Position numbers and translations under genes: made by a program
The notes under the pieces: model-generated
The model's input: the letters and a program-made list of their open reading frames with translations, nothing else
Databases searched by the model: none
Told to the model about the DNA's origin: nothing
Assembly: GCA_023386965.1 (NCBI GenBank)
Contig: JAEWIR010000045.1
Span: forward strand, 1 to 64,000
Direction of reading: 5' to 3'
Origin: Bacteroidota bacterium
GTDB taxonomy: Bacteria > Bacteroidota > Bacteroidia > Flavobacteriales > Weeksellaceae
DNA length: 64,000 nucleotides
In this document: positions 33,921 to 42,851 of the stretch, one piece after another
How positions within the stretch are numbered: the stretch's first letter is position 1
How the letters are laid out: each line of letters opens with the position of its first letter

Positions 33921-35216
33921 TTGAACCTTTTCCCATCCATTGAATACGCATCGCCGGCAGAAATAAGATCGCTGCAGGAGCAAAAGCTGGCAGAATTCCT
34001 GAAGTACCTGCAGGATCATTCTGTTTTCTACCAGCGCATGTTTTCTGCGAATGGAATTAATATTGAAAATATCAGGACACTGGAAGACCTCCAACAGTTG
34101 CCGCTGACCTCCAAATCTGATCTGCAGCAGTATAATCGTGACTTTTTTTGTGTTCCCGGTCATAAGATCGTGGATTACAGCACGACTTCGGGCACCCTGG
34201 GTGATCCGGTTACTTTCGGTCTGTCCGACGGAGATCTGGAGCGGCTGGCCTATAACGAGGCTGTTTCTTTTGCCTGTGCCGGTATTAAGCCTGGTGATCT
34301 GGTACAGATGATGACTACGGTTGACAAACGGTTTATGGCAGGGTTGGCTTATTTCCTGGGGCTTCGGAAAATGGGGGCGGGTGTCATCCGCATGGGCCCC
34401 GGTATTCCGGAACTGCAGTGGGACAGCATCCTGCGCTATAAACCCAAATGGCTGATAACAGTGCCGTCTTTCCTGCTTAAAATGATTGAATTTGCTGAAA
34501 ATCATGGTATCGATTACAGAAACTCCTCTGTTTATGGCGCCGTGTGCATTGGTGAGAGTCTGCGCGAGCAGGACTTCACAGACTCAGCGCTTTCAAGAAA
34601 AATCGGGGAAAAATGGGGTATAAAGTTGTTTTCTACTTACGCATCCACGGAGATGAGCACAGCTTTCGCGGAATGCGAATTACAGCAGGGAGGCCATCAG
34701 CATCCGGAGCTCATCATCACTGAAATTCTGGACGAAAATGAAAAACCTGTGTTGCCCGGAGAGACTGGCGAGTTGGTAGTTACCACCCTGGGAGTTGAAG
34801 CGTTACCGTTACTGAGATTTAAAACCGGCGATCTGGTGACTGCGCATCATGAACCATGCGGATGTGGCCGAACCACCATGCGTTTGGGGCCTGTTGTAGG
34901 CAGGAAACAACATATGATAAAGTACCGCGGAACTACACTTTACCCACCAGCGCTGAACGATATCCTGAATGGCTTTGACGGAATTACGGTTTATCAGATT
35001 GTAATTCGCACCAACAGTATTGGAACTGATGAAATCATCGTAAAAATCAGTACGGATGAAAAGTGTGAGGATTTATTAAACGAAGTGAAAGACCGTTTCC
35101 GGGCAAAGCTTCGCGTAAGTCCTAAGATTGAAATTATACCCGCGGAGGAACTGATGCTGCAGGTTCATCATCCAAAAAGCCGTAAACCCTTACACTTTCT
35201 GGATTTACGGCTTTAG
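33921..35216 (+). CDS. Phenylacetate-CoA ligase-like adenylating enzyme of the flexirubin cluster
   Basis: 431 aa from TTG 33921 (LNLFPSIEYASPAEI). The open frame starts at 33849, but a -7 box lies inside that part. ANL superfamily, PaaK-like: AMP-binding loop YSTTSGTLGDPVTFG, STYASTEMSTAFAE and LLRFKTGDLV. It activates a carboxylic acid with ATP. At the edge of an aryl polyene cluster and near a tyrosine ammonia-lyase, 4-coumarate is the likely substrate, loaded to CoA or ACP. Convergent with the halogenase-like gene. No ACP domain is fused. Confidence 0.8.
   Translation: MNLFPSIEYASPAEIRSLQEQKLAEFLKYLQDHSVFYQRMFSANGINIENIRTLEDLQQLPLTSKSDLQQYNRDFFCVPGHKIVDYSTTSGTLGDPVTFGLSDGDLERLAYNEAVSFACAGIKPGDLVQMMTTVDKRFMAGLAYFLGLRKMGAGVIRMGPGIPELQWDSILRYKPKWLITVPSFLLKMIEFAENHGIDYRNSSVYGAVCIGESLREQDFTDSALSRKIGEKWGIKLFSTYASTEMSTAFAECELQQGGHQHPELIITEILDENEKPVLPGETGELVVTTLGVEALPLLRFKTGDLVTAHHEPCGCGRTTMRLGPVVGRKQHMIKYRGTTLYPPALNDILNGFDGITVYQIVIRTNSIGTDEIIVKISTDEKCEDLLNEVKDRFRAKLRVSPKIEIIPAEELMLQVHHPKSRKPLHFLDLRL
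35176..35214. terminator. Hairpin at the 3' end of the acyl ligase gene
   Basis: An 11-bp perfect inverted repeat, AAAGCCGTAAA (35176-35186) and TTTACGGCTTT (35204-35214), sits within the last codons and ends two bases before the stop. The downstream T-run is short. It probably ends transcripts from both convergent genes. Confidence 0.5.
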
Positions 35217-35249
35217 AATCTGTTCCTCAGGTGAAGAAACAGTAAGTTC

Positions 35250-36497
35250 TTAAAGTCTCATTTCCTTTTCGCTCTCAATCATGTAAGCCAGATTCCGGAT
35301 TACATGGTCATGTTTTTTTACGAAGGGATTGTCTCTGTTCCATACATAACCTGCCAGTACAGCACATATTTTCCTTTTGATATCCGGGTTTTCAGGCTGA
35401 TGGAAAAACAGGGTCTGAAGGTTGCCGGTATACCATTCCTTTACATAAGTGGAGAATACACGTACTCCCGAAAGGATATAGTCCGAATACTCGCTTTCCC
35501 AGTTCACCGTTTCACCTTCTATCTGTCTTTTGGCCAGTTTCGCGGCCAGCATGCCCGACTCTGTGGCAAAAGCCATTCCTGAGGAGAAAACGGGGTCCAG
35601 AAATTCTGCGGCATTTCCCGTCAGTGCGTAACCGTCACCGTAAAGTTGCTTTACCGCGCAGGAATAATTGGTGAGCCGTCTGGGCTCGAAAAGAAAATCC
35701 AGATCCCCATAACGGTCACGGTAATAATCCGATTTATTGATGGCATTCCGCAGCGCTTCAGCAGTGTTGCCGGTGGCCGAAAGCTGGTCTATGTATTCAG
35801 TTGGCCCTACGATACCTACACTCGTATTTCCGTTGGAGAAGGGTATAACCCAAAGCCAAACCTCAGTTTCCAGGATATCGAAGGAAATAAGTGTTCCTTC
35901 CTGACCCGGCACACGGGTAGTGTCTTTTACATGAGTGAAAATGGAAGAGTGGGGTTCCAGTGTGGATGGTTTTTCCAGGTCCAGCAGGCGGGGGAGCACC
36001 CGTCCGTAACCGCTGCTATCGATGACGAACTTAGCGTGGATTTCTTTGCTTTCGCCGTTTTTATCTTTTACAGTGGTAATGGAATTCGTTCCGCTAAACC
36101 TGATGTCAGTGACTTCCGACTCAAACTCAAGATCCACACCTTTTCGGATGATTTCCTGAGCCATCACATTGTCGAAATCGGCACGGGGTACCTGCCAGGT
36201 CCAGTCCCATCCCACACCGAATTTATCGCTGAAATCAAACACGCAAACTTCTTCACCTCTGATGAACCTGGCACCGGGCTTAATCTCGAAGTTCTGCTTT
36301 TTCAGTACTTCCAGAAGACCAGCCTCATCAAAATGATCCATCACCCTGGGAATCAGGCTTTCACCAATAACGAAGCGCGGAAATCTGGTCTTTTCAACCA
36401 CCTTAACTTTCAAACCATTATTGTGCAGCCAGGCCGAAGAAACACAACCTGAAGGGCCTGCACCAATCACTAATACGTCCACAACTTCGTTATCCAT
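35250..36497 (-). CDS. FAD-dependent oxidoreductase, halogenase-like, flexirubin cluster
   Basis: 415 aa. GxGxxG FAD site near the N-terminus (VIGAGPSGCVSSAW), the GESLIPRVMDHF segment of the tryptophan-halogenase/geranylgeranyl-reductase group, and the halogenase-type motif WxWxIP as WLWVIP at 214-219. A Lys at residue 73 (IKPGARF) is placed where these halogenases carry their catalytic Lys. It could chlorinate or hydroxylate the phenol ring of the aryl polyene; some flexirubins are known to be chlorinated. Divergent from the TAL gene. No dedicated flavin reductase is visible. Confidence 0.78.
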   Translation of the reverse strand: MDNEVVDVLVIGAGPSGCVSSAWLHNNGLKVKVVEKTRFPRFVIGESLIPRVMDHFDEAGLLEVLKKQNFEIKPGARFIRGEEVCVFDFSDKFGVGWDWTWQVPRADFDNVMAQEIIRKGVDLEFESEVTDIRFSGTNSITTVKDKNGESKEIHAKFVIDSSGYGRVLPRLLDLEKPSTLEPHSSIFTHVKDTTRVPGQEGTLISFDILETEVWLWVIPFSNGNTSVGIVGPTEYIDQLSATGNTAEALRNAINKSDYYRDRYGDLDFLFEPRRLTNYSCAVKQLYGDGYALTGNAAEFLDPVFSSGMAFATESGMLAAKLAKRQIEGETVNWESEYSDYILSGVRVFSTYVKEWYTGNLQTLFFHQPENPDIKRKICAVLAGYVWNRDNPFVKKHDHVIRNLAYMIESEKEMRL

Positions 36498-36514
36498 GAT
36501 TTGTATAGTTTTAA

Positions 36515-36533
36515 TATCTTTGCGACAAATTTA
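36515..36533. promoter_or_regulatory. Divergent -7 elements of TAL and halogenase-like genes
   Basis: On the plus strand TATCTTTG (36515-36522) followed by CG; on the minus strand TAAATTTG (36533-36526). The two boxes are only three bases apart, so the two promoters would compete for polymerase. Confidence 0.45.
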
Positions 36534-36574
36534 GTCAAAATAGGCTATTTTTTATTTTTTTAAGACAATATTGA

Positions 36575-38092
36575 ATGAGACTAGTCAATAATTTAAAGAT
36601 TGAAGACTTCCAGAAGGTGATTTTTGAAAATGAACAGGTTGAACTGGACGAATCCCTGGTAAGTAGGGTGGAGCAGAGTTTTCAGTTTTTAAAGGAGTTT
36701 TCGGAGAAAAAAGTCATTTACGGAGTGAATACCGGTTTTGGGCCCATGGCTCAGTACCGAATTCCCGAAAAAGATAAATACCAACTTCAGTACAACCTGA
36801 TCAGAAGCCACGCTTCCGGAGTTGGTACTCCATTGAAACCTGCCGCGGCTAAGGCCTCGATGCTGGCGCGTCTCAACACGCTTTCGCAGGGAAAGTCTGC
36901 TGTTCATCCTTCTGTTATTCAGTTGCTTACGGAGCTGATAAATCAGGATGTTACACCACTCATCTTTGAGCACGGTGGGGTAGGAGCCAGCGGCGACCTT
37001 GTACAGCTTGCCCACCTGGCATTGGTGCTGATTGGTGAAGGCGAGGTTTTTTATAAAGGCGAAAGAAGACCCACAGCCGATGTTTATAAGGAGTTGGGAC
37101 TTACACCTATAAATATTGAACTGCGGGAAGGTATTGGCCTGATGAACGGCACGTCGGTGATGTCCGGCATTGGGATCATTAATTCTTATAATACAAAGAA
37201 ACTCATTGACCTCAGTATCAGGATGAGTTGTGCAATTAATGAAATTGTTCAGGCTTATGACGATCATTTTTCTGAATCCCTGAACAGTACAAAAAGACAT
37301 AGCGGCCAAAAGAAAGTGGCGGCCAAAATGAGGGAATACCTTCACGACAGCCAACTGATCCGTAAGCGCGAAGACCATCTTTATAATAAGGAAACCCAGG
37401 AAGAGATTTTCAAGGATAAAGTTCAGGAGTATTATTCACTCAGATGTGTGCCCCAAATCCTGGGTCCTGTACTGGATACGCTGGAATTTTCAGAAAAGGT
37501 TTTGGAGGACGAGATTAACTCTGCCAACGATAATCCTATCATCATTCCGGAAGAAAAACATGTGTACCATGGTGGCAACTTCCACGGCGACTATGTGTCC
37601 CTGGAAATGGACAAGCTGAAACTGGTAGTTACGAGACTCACCATGCTTGCAGAAAGACAGTTGAATTACCTTCTGAACTCAAAAATCAACGAAATCCTGC
37701 CACCGTTCGTCAACCTTGGCCGTCTCGGATTCAACTTTGGGATGCAGGGCGTACAGTTTACAGCTGTTTCTACAACGGCTGAAAACCAGGCACTTTCAAC
37801 CTCGATGTATATTCACAGCATTCCCAATAACAACGATAATCAGGATATTGTGAGTATGGGAACCAATGCCGCTGTAATGTGTGAGAAGGTGATCAATAAT
37901 GCCTATGAGGTGCTTGCTATTGAGCTCATCACCATTGTTCAGGCCATTGAGTATCTTGAATTTAAAGACCGTGTTTCTTCATCAACAAGAAAAATGTATG
38001 ATGAGGTTAGGGAAATCGTGCCGGCCTTCAAGGAAGACATGGTTATGTATCCCTTTGTGCAAAAAATCAAGGATTACCTCATCAATAATTAA
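36575..38092 (+). CDS. tal: Tyrosine ammonia-lyase (HAL/PAL family) of the flexirubin cluster
   Basis: 505 aa. MIO-forming Ala-Ser-Gly at 138-140 (GGVGASGDLVQLAH), with NTGFGP and the QYNLIRSHASG segment. Much of the chain, as I recall, closely matches the tyrosine ammonia-lyase characterised from Flavobacterium johnsoniae. It would turn L-tyrosine into 4-coumarate, the aryl starter of flexirubin. No hut genes are nearby, so a histidine-catabolic role is unlikely. Next gene is the SDR reductase after ten bases, so this is the first gene of the forward cluster operon. Confidence 0.88.
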   Translation: MRLVNNLKIEDFQKVIFENEQVELDESLVSRVEQSFQFLKEFSEKKVIYGVNTGFGPMAQYRIPEKDKYQLQYNLIRSHASGVGTPLKPAAAKASMLARLNTLSQGKSAVHPSVIQLLTELINQDVTPLIFEHGGVGASGDLVQLAHLALVLIGEGEVFYKGERRPTADVYKELGLTPINIELREGIGLMNGTSVMSGIGIINSYNTKKLIDLSIRMSCAINEIVQAYDDHFSESLNSTKRHSGQKKVAAKMREYLHDSQLIRKREDHLYNKETQEEIFKDKVQEYYSLRCVPQILGPVLDTLEFSEKVLEDEINSANDNPIIIPEEKHVYHGGNFHGDYVSLEMDKLKLVVTRLTMLAERQLNYLLNSKINEILPPFVNLGRLGFNFGMQGVQFTAVSTTAENQALSTSMYIHSIPNNNDNQDIVSMGTNAAVMCEKVINNAYEVLAIELITIVQAIEYLEFKDRVSSSTRKMYDEVREIVPAFKEDMVMYPFVQKIKDYLINN

Positions 38093-38102
38093 ACTGAAAA
38101 CC

Positions 38103-38834
38103 ATGAAATGTGCAATAGTAACGGGAGGTTCGCGTGGTATTGGCAGTGCCATATGTATAAAGCTGGCGCAGGAGCAAAAGTATCATATCCTTATCAATTA
38201 TACGTCCAATGAAGCGGCGGCAAATGATACGTTACAAAAGGTAAAGGAGGCAGGCGCTACAGGTGAAATTCTGAAATTTGATGTTTCCAACTATAAAGAA
38301 ACCCAGTCTGTTCTGAACTCCTGGCAGGAAAAGAATCCTGACGCGATTGTGGAAGTGATTGTAAACAACGCCGGGATCACCCGTGACGGGCTTTTTATGT
38401 GGATGCAGCCGGAGGACTGGAGCAGTGTCATTAATACCAGCCTGAACGGTTTCTTCAATGTTACCAATTTCTTCATCCAGAAAATGCTGCGCAACAAATA
38501 CGGCAGGATCATTAATATGGTTTCTGTTTCCGGCCTGAAAGGAACCGCCGGACAAACCAACTATTCTGCGGCGAAAGGCGCTGTGATTGGTGCTACCAAA
38601 GCCCTGGCGCAGGAAGTTGGCAAAAGGAAAATTACCGTAAATGCCGTGGCACCGGGATTTATTAAAACAGATATGACTCAGGAGTTTGATGAAAACGAAC
38701 TTAAGCAGATGATTCCCGCAAACCGTTTCGGTGAGGCAGAAGAAGTTGCGGACCTGGTGGCGTTCTTGGCTTCAGACAAAGCGGGTTATATTACAGGTGA
38801 GGTGATAAATATCAATGGTGGCATTTATTCATAG
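38103..38834 (+). CDS. 3-oxoacyl-ACP reductase (FabG-like SDR), flexirubin cluster
   Basis: 243 aa from ATG 38103 (MKCAIVTGGSRGIGSAI). Short-chain dehydrogenase/reductase with NAD(P) loop TGGSRGIG, NNAGITRDG, the catalytic Ser (VSVSGLKG), Tyr and Lys (NYSAAKGA). The open frame reaches back into the TAL gene but the Rossmann start fixes the ATG. It would reduce the beta-keto group after each elongation of the polyene. It is a cluster copy, not the housekeeping fabG. Confidence 0.88.
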   Translation: MKCAIVTGGSRGIGSAICIKLAQEQKYHILINYTSNEAAANDTLQKVKEAGATGEILKFDVSNYKETQSVLNSWQEKNPDAIVEVIVNNAGITRDGLFMWMQPEDWSSVINTSLNGFFNVTNFFIQKMLRNKYGRIINMVSVSGLKGTAGQTNYSAAKGAVIGATKALAQEVGKRKITVNAVAPGFIKTDMTQEFDENELKQMIPANRFGEAEEVADLVAFLASDKAGYITGEVININGGIYS

Positions 38835-38882
38835 AAAAGTGCTAACTTATTGGTCATTTATTAAGAAAAATCAGTCTCAAAG

Positions 38883-40106
38883 ATGGAAAACAGAGTCGTA
38901 ATCACCGGAATGGGAATTTACTCCTGCCTCGGGATTACATTGGATGAAGTTAAAAATTCACTGTACAACGGAAAATCCGGCATCATCTTCAGCCAGGAGC
39001 GTAAGGATTTTGGCTACAGATCCGGGCTTACGGGATGGGTTCCTAAACCGGATCTTAAAAATGTGCTCAACCGCCGGCAGCGAATCAGCATGGGCGAGGA
39101 GAGTGAATATGCCTATATCGCCACACTTGATGCCTTTAAAGATGCCGGCATTTCTCAGGACTTTCTGAATGCAAATGAAGTAGGCATCCTTTACGGAAAC
39201 GACAGTGTCTCTCAGGCCGTTGTGGAATCTACCGATATCGTCCGCGCGAAGAAGGATACTACCCTTATGGGTTCAGGAGCGATATTTAAGTCAATGAATT
39301 CTACAGTGACAATGAACCTCTCTACTATCTTCGCACTGAAAGGGATTAATCTTACCGTAAGTGCGGCTTGCGCCAGCGGGTCACACTCCCTGGGGCTGGC
39401 CTATCTGATGATTAAAGGTGGCCTTCAGGATATCATCGTCTGTGGTGGCGCACAGGAAACCAATAAATATGGCATGGCGAGTTTTGACGGTCTTGGCGTT
39501 TTTTCAGTACGCGAAGATGATCCGGCCAAAGCCTCACGTCCTTTCGATACCGCCCGCGACGGTCTGATACCGAGCGGAGGCGCCGCTACACTGATTGTAG
39601 AAAGCCTGGAAAGTGCACAAAGGCGCGGTGCGCACATTATTGCGGAAATTGCAGGGTACGGTTTTTCCTCAAATGGAGGCCATATCTCTACTCCCAATGT
39701 GGAAGGTCCGGCCCTGGCTATGGAAAGGTCACTGAAAAACGCGGAAATGAGCCCCGAACAGATTGACTATATCAATGCTCATGCTACGTCTACACCCATT
39801 GGTGATGCCAACGAGGCCAAAGCCATTCACCGTATTTTCGGAAGCGAGATACCGGTAAGTTCCACCAAATCCATGACGGGACATGAATGCTGGATGGCGG
39901 GTGCCAGCGAAATCATTTACTCCGTACTCATGATGCAAAACAGCTTTATAGCACCCAATATCAATTTGGAAAACCCGGATGAAGATGCACGCAATATTAA
40001 TTTGGTCAGTGAGACCACACACAGCAATATTGATGTATTTTTGTCCAATTCATTTGGTTTCGGCGGAACCAATTCATCACTGATTATAAAGAAATTTGAT
40101 AGATAA
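38883..40106 (+). CDS. Beta-ketoacyl-ACP synthase, flexirubin cluster
   Basis: 407 aa. FabF-like ketosynthase with intact Cys163 (SAACASGSHSL), the His of NAHATSTPIGD and the second His of MTGHECWMAGAS. One of several ketosynthases here. It lies between the ketoreductase and the ACP in the forward operon and could elongate the polyene with malonyl-ACP. Full length for the family. Confidence 0.9.
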   Translation: MENRVVITGMGIYSCLGITLDEVKNSLYNGKSGIIFSQERKDFGYRSGLTGWVPKPDLKNVLNRRQRISMGEESEYAYIATLDAFKDAGISQDFLNANEVGILYGNDSVSQAVVESTDIVRAKKDTTLMGSGAIFKSMNSTVTMNLSTIFALKGINLTVSAACASGSHSLGLAYLMIKGGLQDIIVCGGAQETNKYGMASFDGLGVFSVREDDPAKASRPFDTARDGLIPSGGAATLIVESLESAQRRGAHIIAEIAGYGFSSNGGHISTPNVEGPALAMERSLKNAEMSPEQIDYINAHATSTPIGDANEAKAIHRIFGSEIPVSSTKSMTGHECWMAGASEIIYSVLMMQNSFIAPNINLENPDEDARNINLVSETTHSNIDVFLSNSFGFGGTNSSLIIKKFDR

Positions 40107-40118
40107 ATAAGATACACG

Positions 40119-40379
40119 ATGGAAAAAGAGAAAATTGTTTCAGTTGTCAACGGTTTTTTAATTAATGAATTTGAAGTTGATGGCTCAGAGATTCACAGCC
40201 AGGCACCACTTAAGCAGACTTTAGGTTTGGACAGTCTGGACTATATAGACCTGGTAGTCATTATCGAAAGTAATTTTGGAGTTAAACTTGGCGAAGCCGA
40301 TTTTAAGAAAATGATCACTTTTGATGATTTTTATAACGCTATTCAGGAAAAGATTGGCGAAACAGAGTTGGTATCCTAA
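40119..40379 (+). CDS. Acyl carrier protein (first), flexirubin cluster
   Basis: 86 aa. Phosphopantetheine-attachment Ser39 in LGLDSLDY. Helical acidic protein as usual. It is 12 bases after the ketosynthase and followed by the acyltransferase. A second ACP is at 50884. One may serve the polyene and the other the resorcinol or another chain. Confidence 0.9.
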   Translation: MEKEKIVSVVNGFLINEFEVDGSEIHSQAPLKQTLGLDSLDYIDLVVIIESNFGVKLGEADFKKMITFDDFYNAIQEKIGETELVS

Positions 40380-40419
40380 ACTGTAAATTGAGATCCAGTG
40401 GATCTGCATTATTTTTATA

Positions 40420-41301
40420 ATGGCAAAATGGACCGGAAAATCCCGTGGAACCTTATTGGGCTACAGGATTTTTGTTTTTTGTATTAAAAAGTTGGGAGTT
40501 AGGGCAGCCTATGGAGTTTTATACTTTGTATCCGCCTGGTATTTCCTGTTTCTTAAGAGCAGCAACCGCCATATTTATTATTACTTTAACCGAAGGCTGG
40601 GCTGGAGTTCTCTTAAGTCCCGATGGTCAGTTTACCGCAATTATTTTGTCTTCGGACAGACCATTATCGATAAAACAGCCATTAGCGCCGGCCTTCGCGA
40701 CCATTTTACCTATGAATTTGACGGTATAGACCACCTTAAGAAAATGATGGCCGACCAAAAGGGTGGTGTGCTCATAAGTGCGCATATCGGAAATTTTGAA
40801 ATCGCCGAACGTTTCTTTGGTGAGATTGATTTCAATTACCAGATCAATCTCGTAACCACCGATCTCGAGCACAGCATCATCAAGGAATATCTGGAAAGCG
40901 TGTCGGAACGTCAGAGTACCATCAAATTCATCTTTATTAAGGAGGATATGTCGCATATTTTCGCCATAAATGAAGCCCTTTCGAATAATGAACTCATCTG
41001 TTTCACCGGCGACCGCTATTTTGAAGGTTCAAAATTTCTGGAAGAAGAGCTTTTGGGCAGCAAAGCTAAATTTCCGGCCGGACCCTTCCTGATCGCTTCG
41101 CGCCTCAATGTTCCGGTGGCCTATGTTTATGTAATGAAGGAGCCCAACCTGCATTATCATCTCTATACGCGTGTTGCACAGGTTAAACACCGGGACGCGC
41201 AGGGATTGCTTCATTCGTACGTTCAGAATCTGGAAAGCATGCTGAAGAAGTATCCTTTGCAGTGGTTTAATTATTTTGATTTCTGGGACGATGCAGACTG
41301 A
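40420..41301 (+). CDS. LpxL/HtrB-like acyltransferase, flexirubin cluster
   Basis: 293 aa. Lysophospholipid acyltransferase fold of the lipid A acyltransferase family: HX4E motif AHIGNFEIAE, then CFTGDRYFEGSKF and a PVAYVYVMKEP segment. N-terminal hydrophobic part (about 20-50). Rather than lipid A, its acceptor in this cluster could be the dialkylresorcinol, making the ester bond of flexirubin. Forty bases after the ACP gene. Confidence 0.82.
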   Translation: MAKWTGKSRGTLLGYRIFVFCIKKLGVRAAYGVLYFVSAWYFLFLKSSNRHIYYYFNRRLGWSSLKSRWSVYRNYFVFGQTIIDKTAISAGLRDHFTYEFDGIDHLKKMMADQKGGVLISAHIGNFEIAERFFGEIDFNYQINLVTTDLEHSIIKEYLESVSERQSTIKFIFIKEDMSHIFAINEALSNNELICFTGDRYFEGSKFLEEELLGSKAKFPAGPFLIASRLNVPVAYVYVMKEPNLHYHLYTRVAQVKHRDAQGLLHSYVQNLESMLKKYPLQWFNYFDFWDDAD

Positions 41302-41336
41302 GATTTCTCTGATTTTCATTTAAAGCAGGGTTCACC

Positions 41337-42851
41337 ATGTCTAAAATATTTGACATAGTAGTAATTGGCAGCGGGCTTGGAGGCCTTGTTTCAGCTTTGG
41401 TTTTGGCTAAAGAGGGTCTCAGTGTCTGCGTACTCGAAAAGAATAATCAGTTTGGCGGTAATCTGCAGACTTTTTCGCGCAGCAAACTTATCTTTGATAC
41501 GGGTGTGCACTATCTTGGTGGATTGTCCGAAGGTCAGAATCTGTACAGATACTTCAGTTATTTGGGGATCACGCAAGGTTTGAAGCTGCATAAAATGGAT
41601 GAGGACGGTTTCGACATGATTAGTTTTGATGATGATGACACTCTTTATCCGCATGCACAGGGCTACGGTAATTTTGTGAAACAGCTGTCCCGACATTTCC
41701 CCGAAGAACGTGAAAATTTAGAGAGATATGTTCAGGGAATCCGTGAAGTCTGCGAAGCGTTTCCGCGCTATTATCTGCGGAAGAGTGGCCCGTATTCTGA
41801 AGATTTACTTCACCTGAATACGGCGGAATTTCTTAGTTCCGTGACCAATAACAGCAAACTGCAGGCTGTATTGGCAGGATCCGGTTTTCTATATGCCGGT
41901 TTAAAGGAAGAGACGCCGCTTTATGTGCATGCGCTCACTGTAAATTCCTATATACAGAGTTCGTATAAATGTACTGACGGTGGCAGTCAAATCTCGAAAC
42001 TGCTCATTAGGGAACTGCGGAAATATGGGGCTGAAGTTCACAAACATGCTGATGTGAACAGTTTCGTGTATGATACCACGGGCAATTTAAATGCTGTCCG
42101 CACAAAAGACGGTAAGCAATATAATGGTCTGCGGTTTATTTCCAATATTGAAATACGCTGTACCATTAAACTTGCAGGTAAAGAAATGTTCAGGAAATCC
42201 TTCACCAACCGCATAGCAGAACTAAAACCTACATGTTCCTGTTTCAGTGTTTATCTGGCCTTGAAACCCGGTGCTGTGCCCTATTTTAATTACAATATCT
42301 ACCATCACAGTACAGATAAGTGTTTATCGGATAACGGTGGTTCCGAAGGTGCGACCTGGCCCGAATCCTATATGCTTTCCTGCACCGCCGACCGTAAAAA
42401 TCCGGCTTTTGCTGAAAGCATGACCGTTATCACTTATATGGAATTTGATGAGGTAAAGCAATGGGAAAGTACAGGCAATACAGTAGCTGATCCGCAGGAA
42501 AGGGGCAGGGATTATGAAAGATTTAAAGAAGGGAAAGCTGACCGGATCATAGCGCGCTTGGAGGACAGATTTCCGGCGCTTCGCGAACATATTGCAGGAG
42601 TCTATACCTCGTCCCCGCTTTCTTACCGGGATTATATCGGGAATTACCGCGGGAATATGTACGGTTATGCTAAAGATTCCCGTTATCCGCTTAAAACTAT
42701 GGTTTCGCCAAAAACAAAGATTCCTAACTTATTCTTAACCGGCCAAACGGTTAATATGCACGGCATCCTGGGCGTAACGATAGGTGCTTTTGCCACATGC
42801 GCCGAAATTTTAGGCTCAGAACTTATAGACCAACGATTGGCCACAGTATGA
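41337..42851 (+). CDS. Phytoene-desaturase-like FAD oxidoreductase, flexirubin cluster
   Basis: 504 aa. N-terminal FAD dinucleotide motif VVIGSGLGGLVSALVLAKEG and the LEKNNQFGGNLQTF follow-up typical of CrtI/carotenoid-isomerase-like amine oxidoreductases; C-terminal FLTGQTVNMHGILGV is the second FAD contact. It may isomerise or dehydrogenate the polyene. The stop overlaps the start of the next gene by four bases (ATGA). Confidence 0.82.
   Translation: MSKIFDIVVIGSGLGGLVSALVLAKEGLSVCVLEKNNQFGGNLQTFSRSKLIFDTGVHYLGGLSEGQNLYRYFSYLGITQGLKLHKMDEDGFDMISFDDDDTLYPHAQGYGNFVKQLSRHFPEERENLERYVQGIREVCEAFPRYYLRKSGPYSEDLLHLNTAEFLSSVTNNSKLQAVLAGSGFLYAGLKEETPLYVHALTVNSYIQSSYKCTDGGSQISKLLIRELRKYGAEVHKHADVNSFVYDTTGNLNAVRTKDGKQYNGLRFISNIEIRCTIKLAGKEMFRKSFTNRIAELKPTCSCFSVYLALKPGAVPYFNYNIYHHSTDKCLSDNGGSEGATWPESYMLSCTADRKNPAFAESMTVITYMEFDEVKQWESTGNTVADPQERGRDYERFKEGKADRIIARLEDRFPALREHIAGVYTSSPLSYRDYIGNYRGNMYGYAKDSRYPLKTMVSPKTKIPNLFLTGQTVNMHGILGVTIGAFATCAEILGSELIDQRLATV

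Noticed and set aside
35646..36452. 268-aa open frame antisense to the halogenase-like gene
   Set aside because: The opposite strand has clear FAD and WxWxIP motifs; this frame has none.
36689..37378. 229-aa open frame antisense to the ammonia-lyase
   Set aside because: Overlaps the MIO-containing core of a strongly conserved gene; composition is that of a reverse complement.
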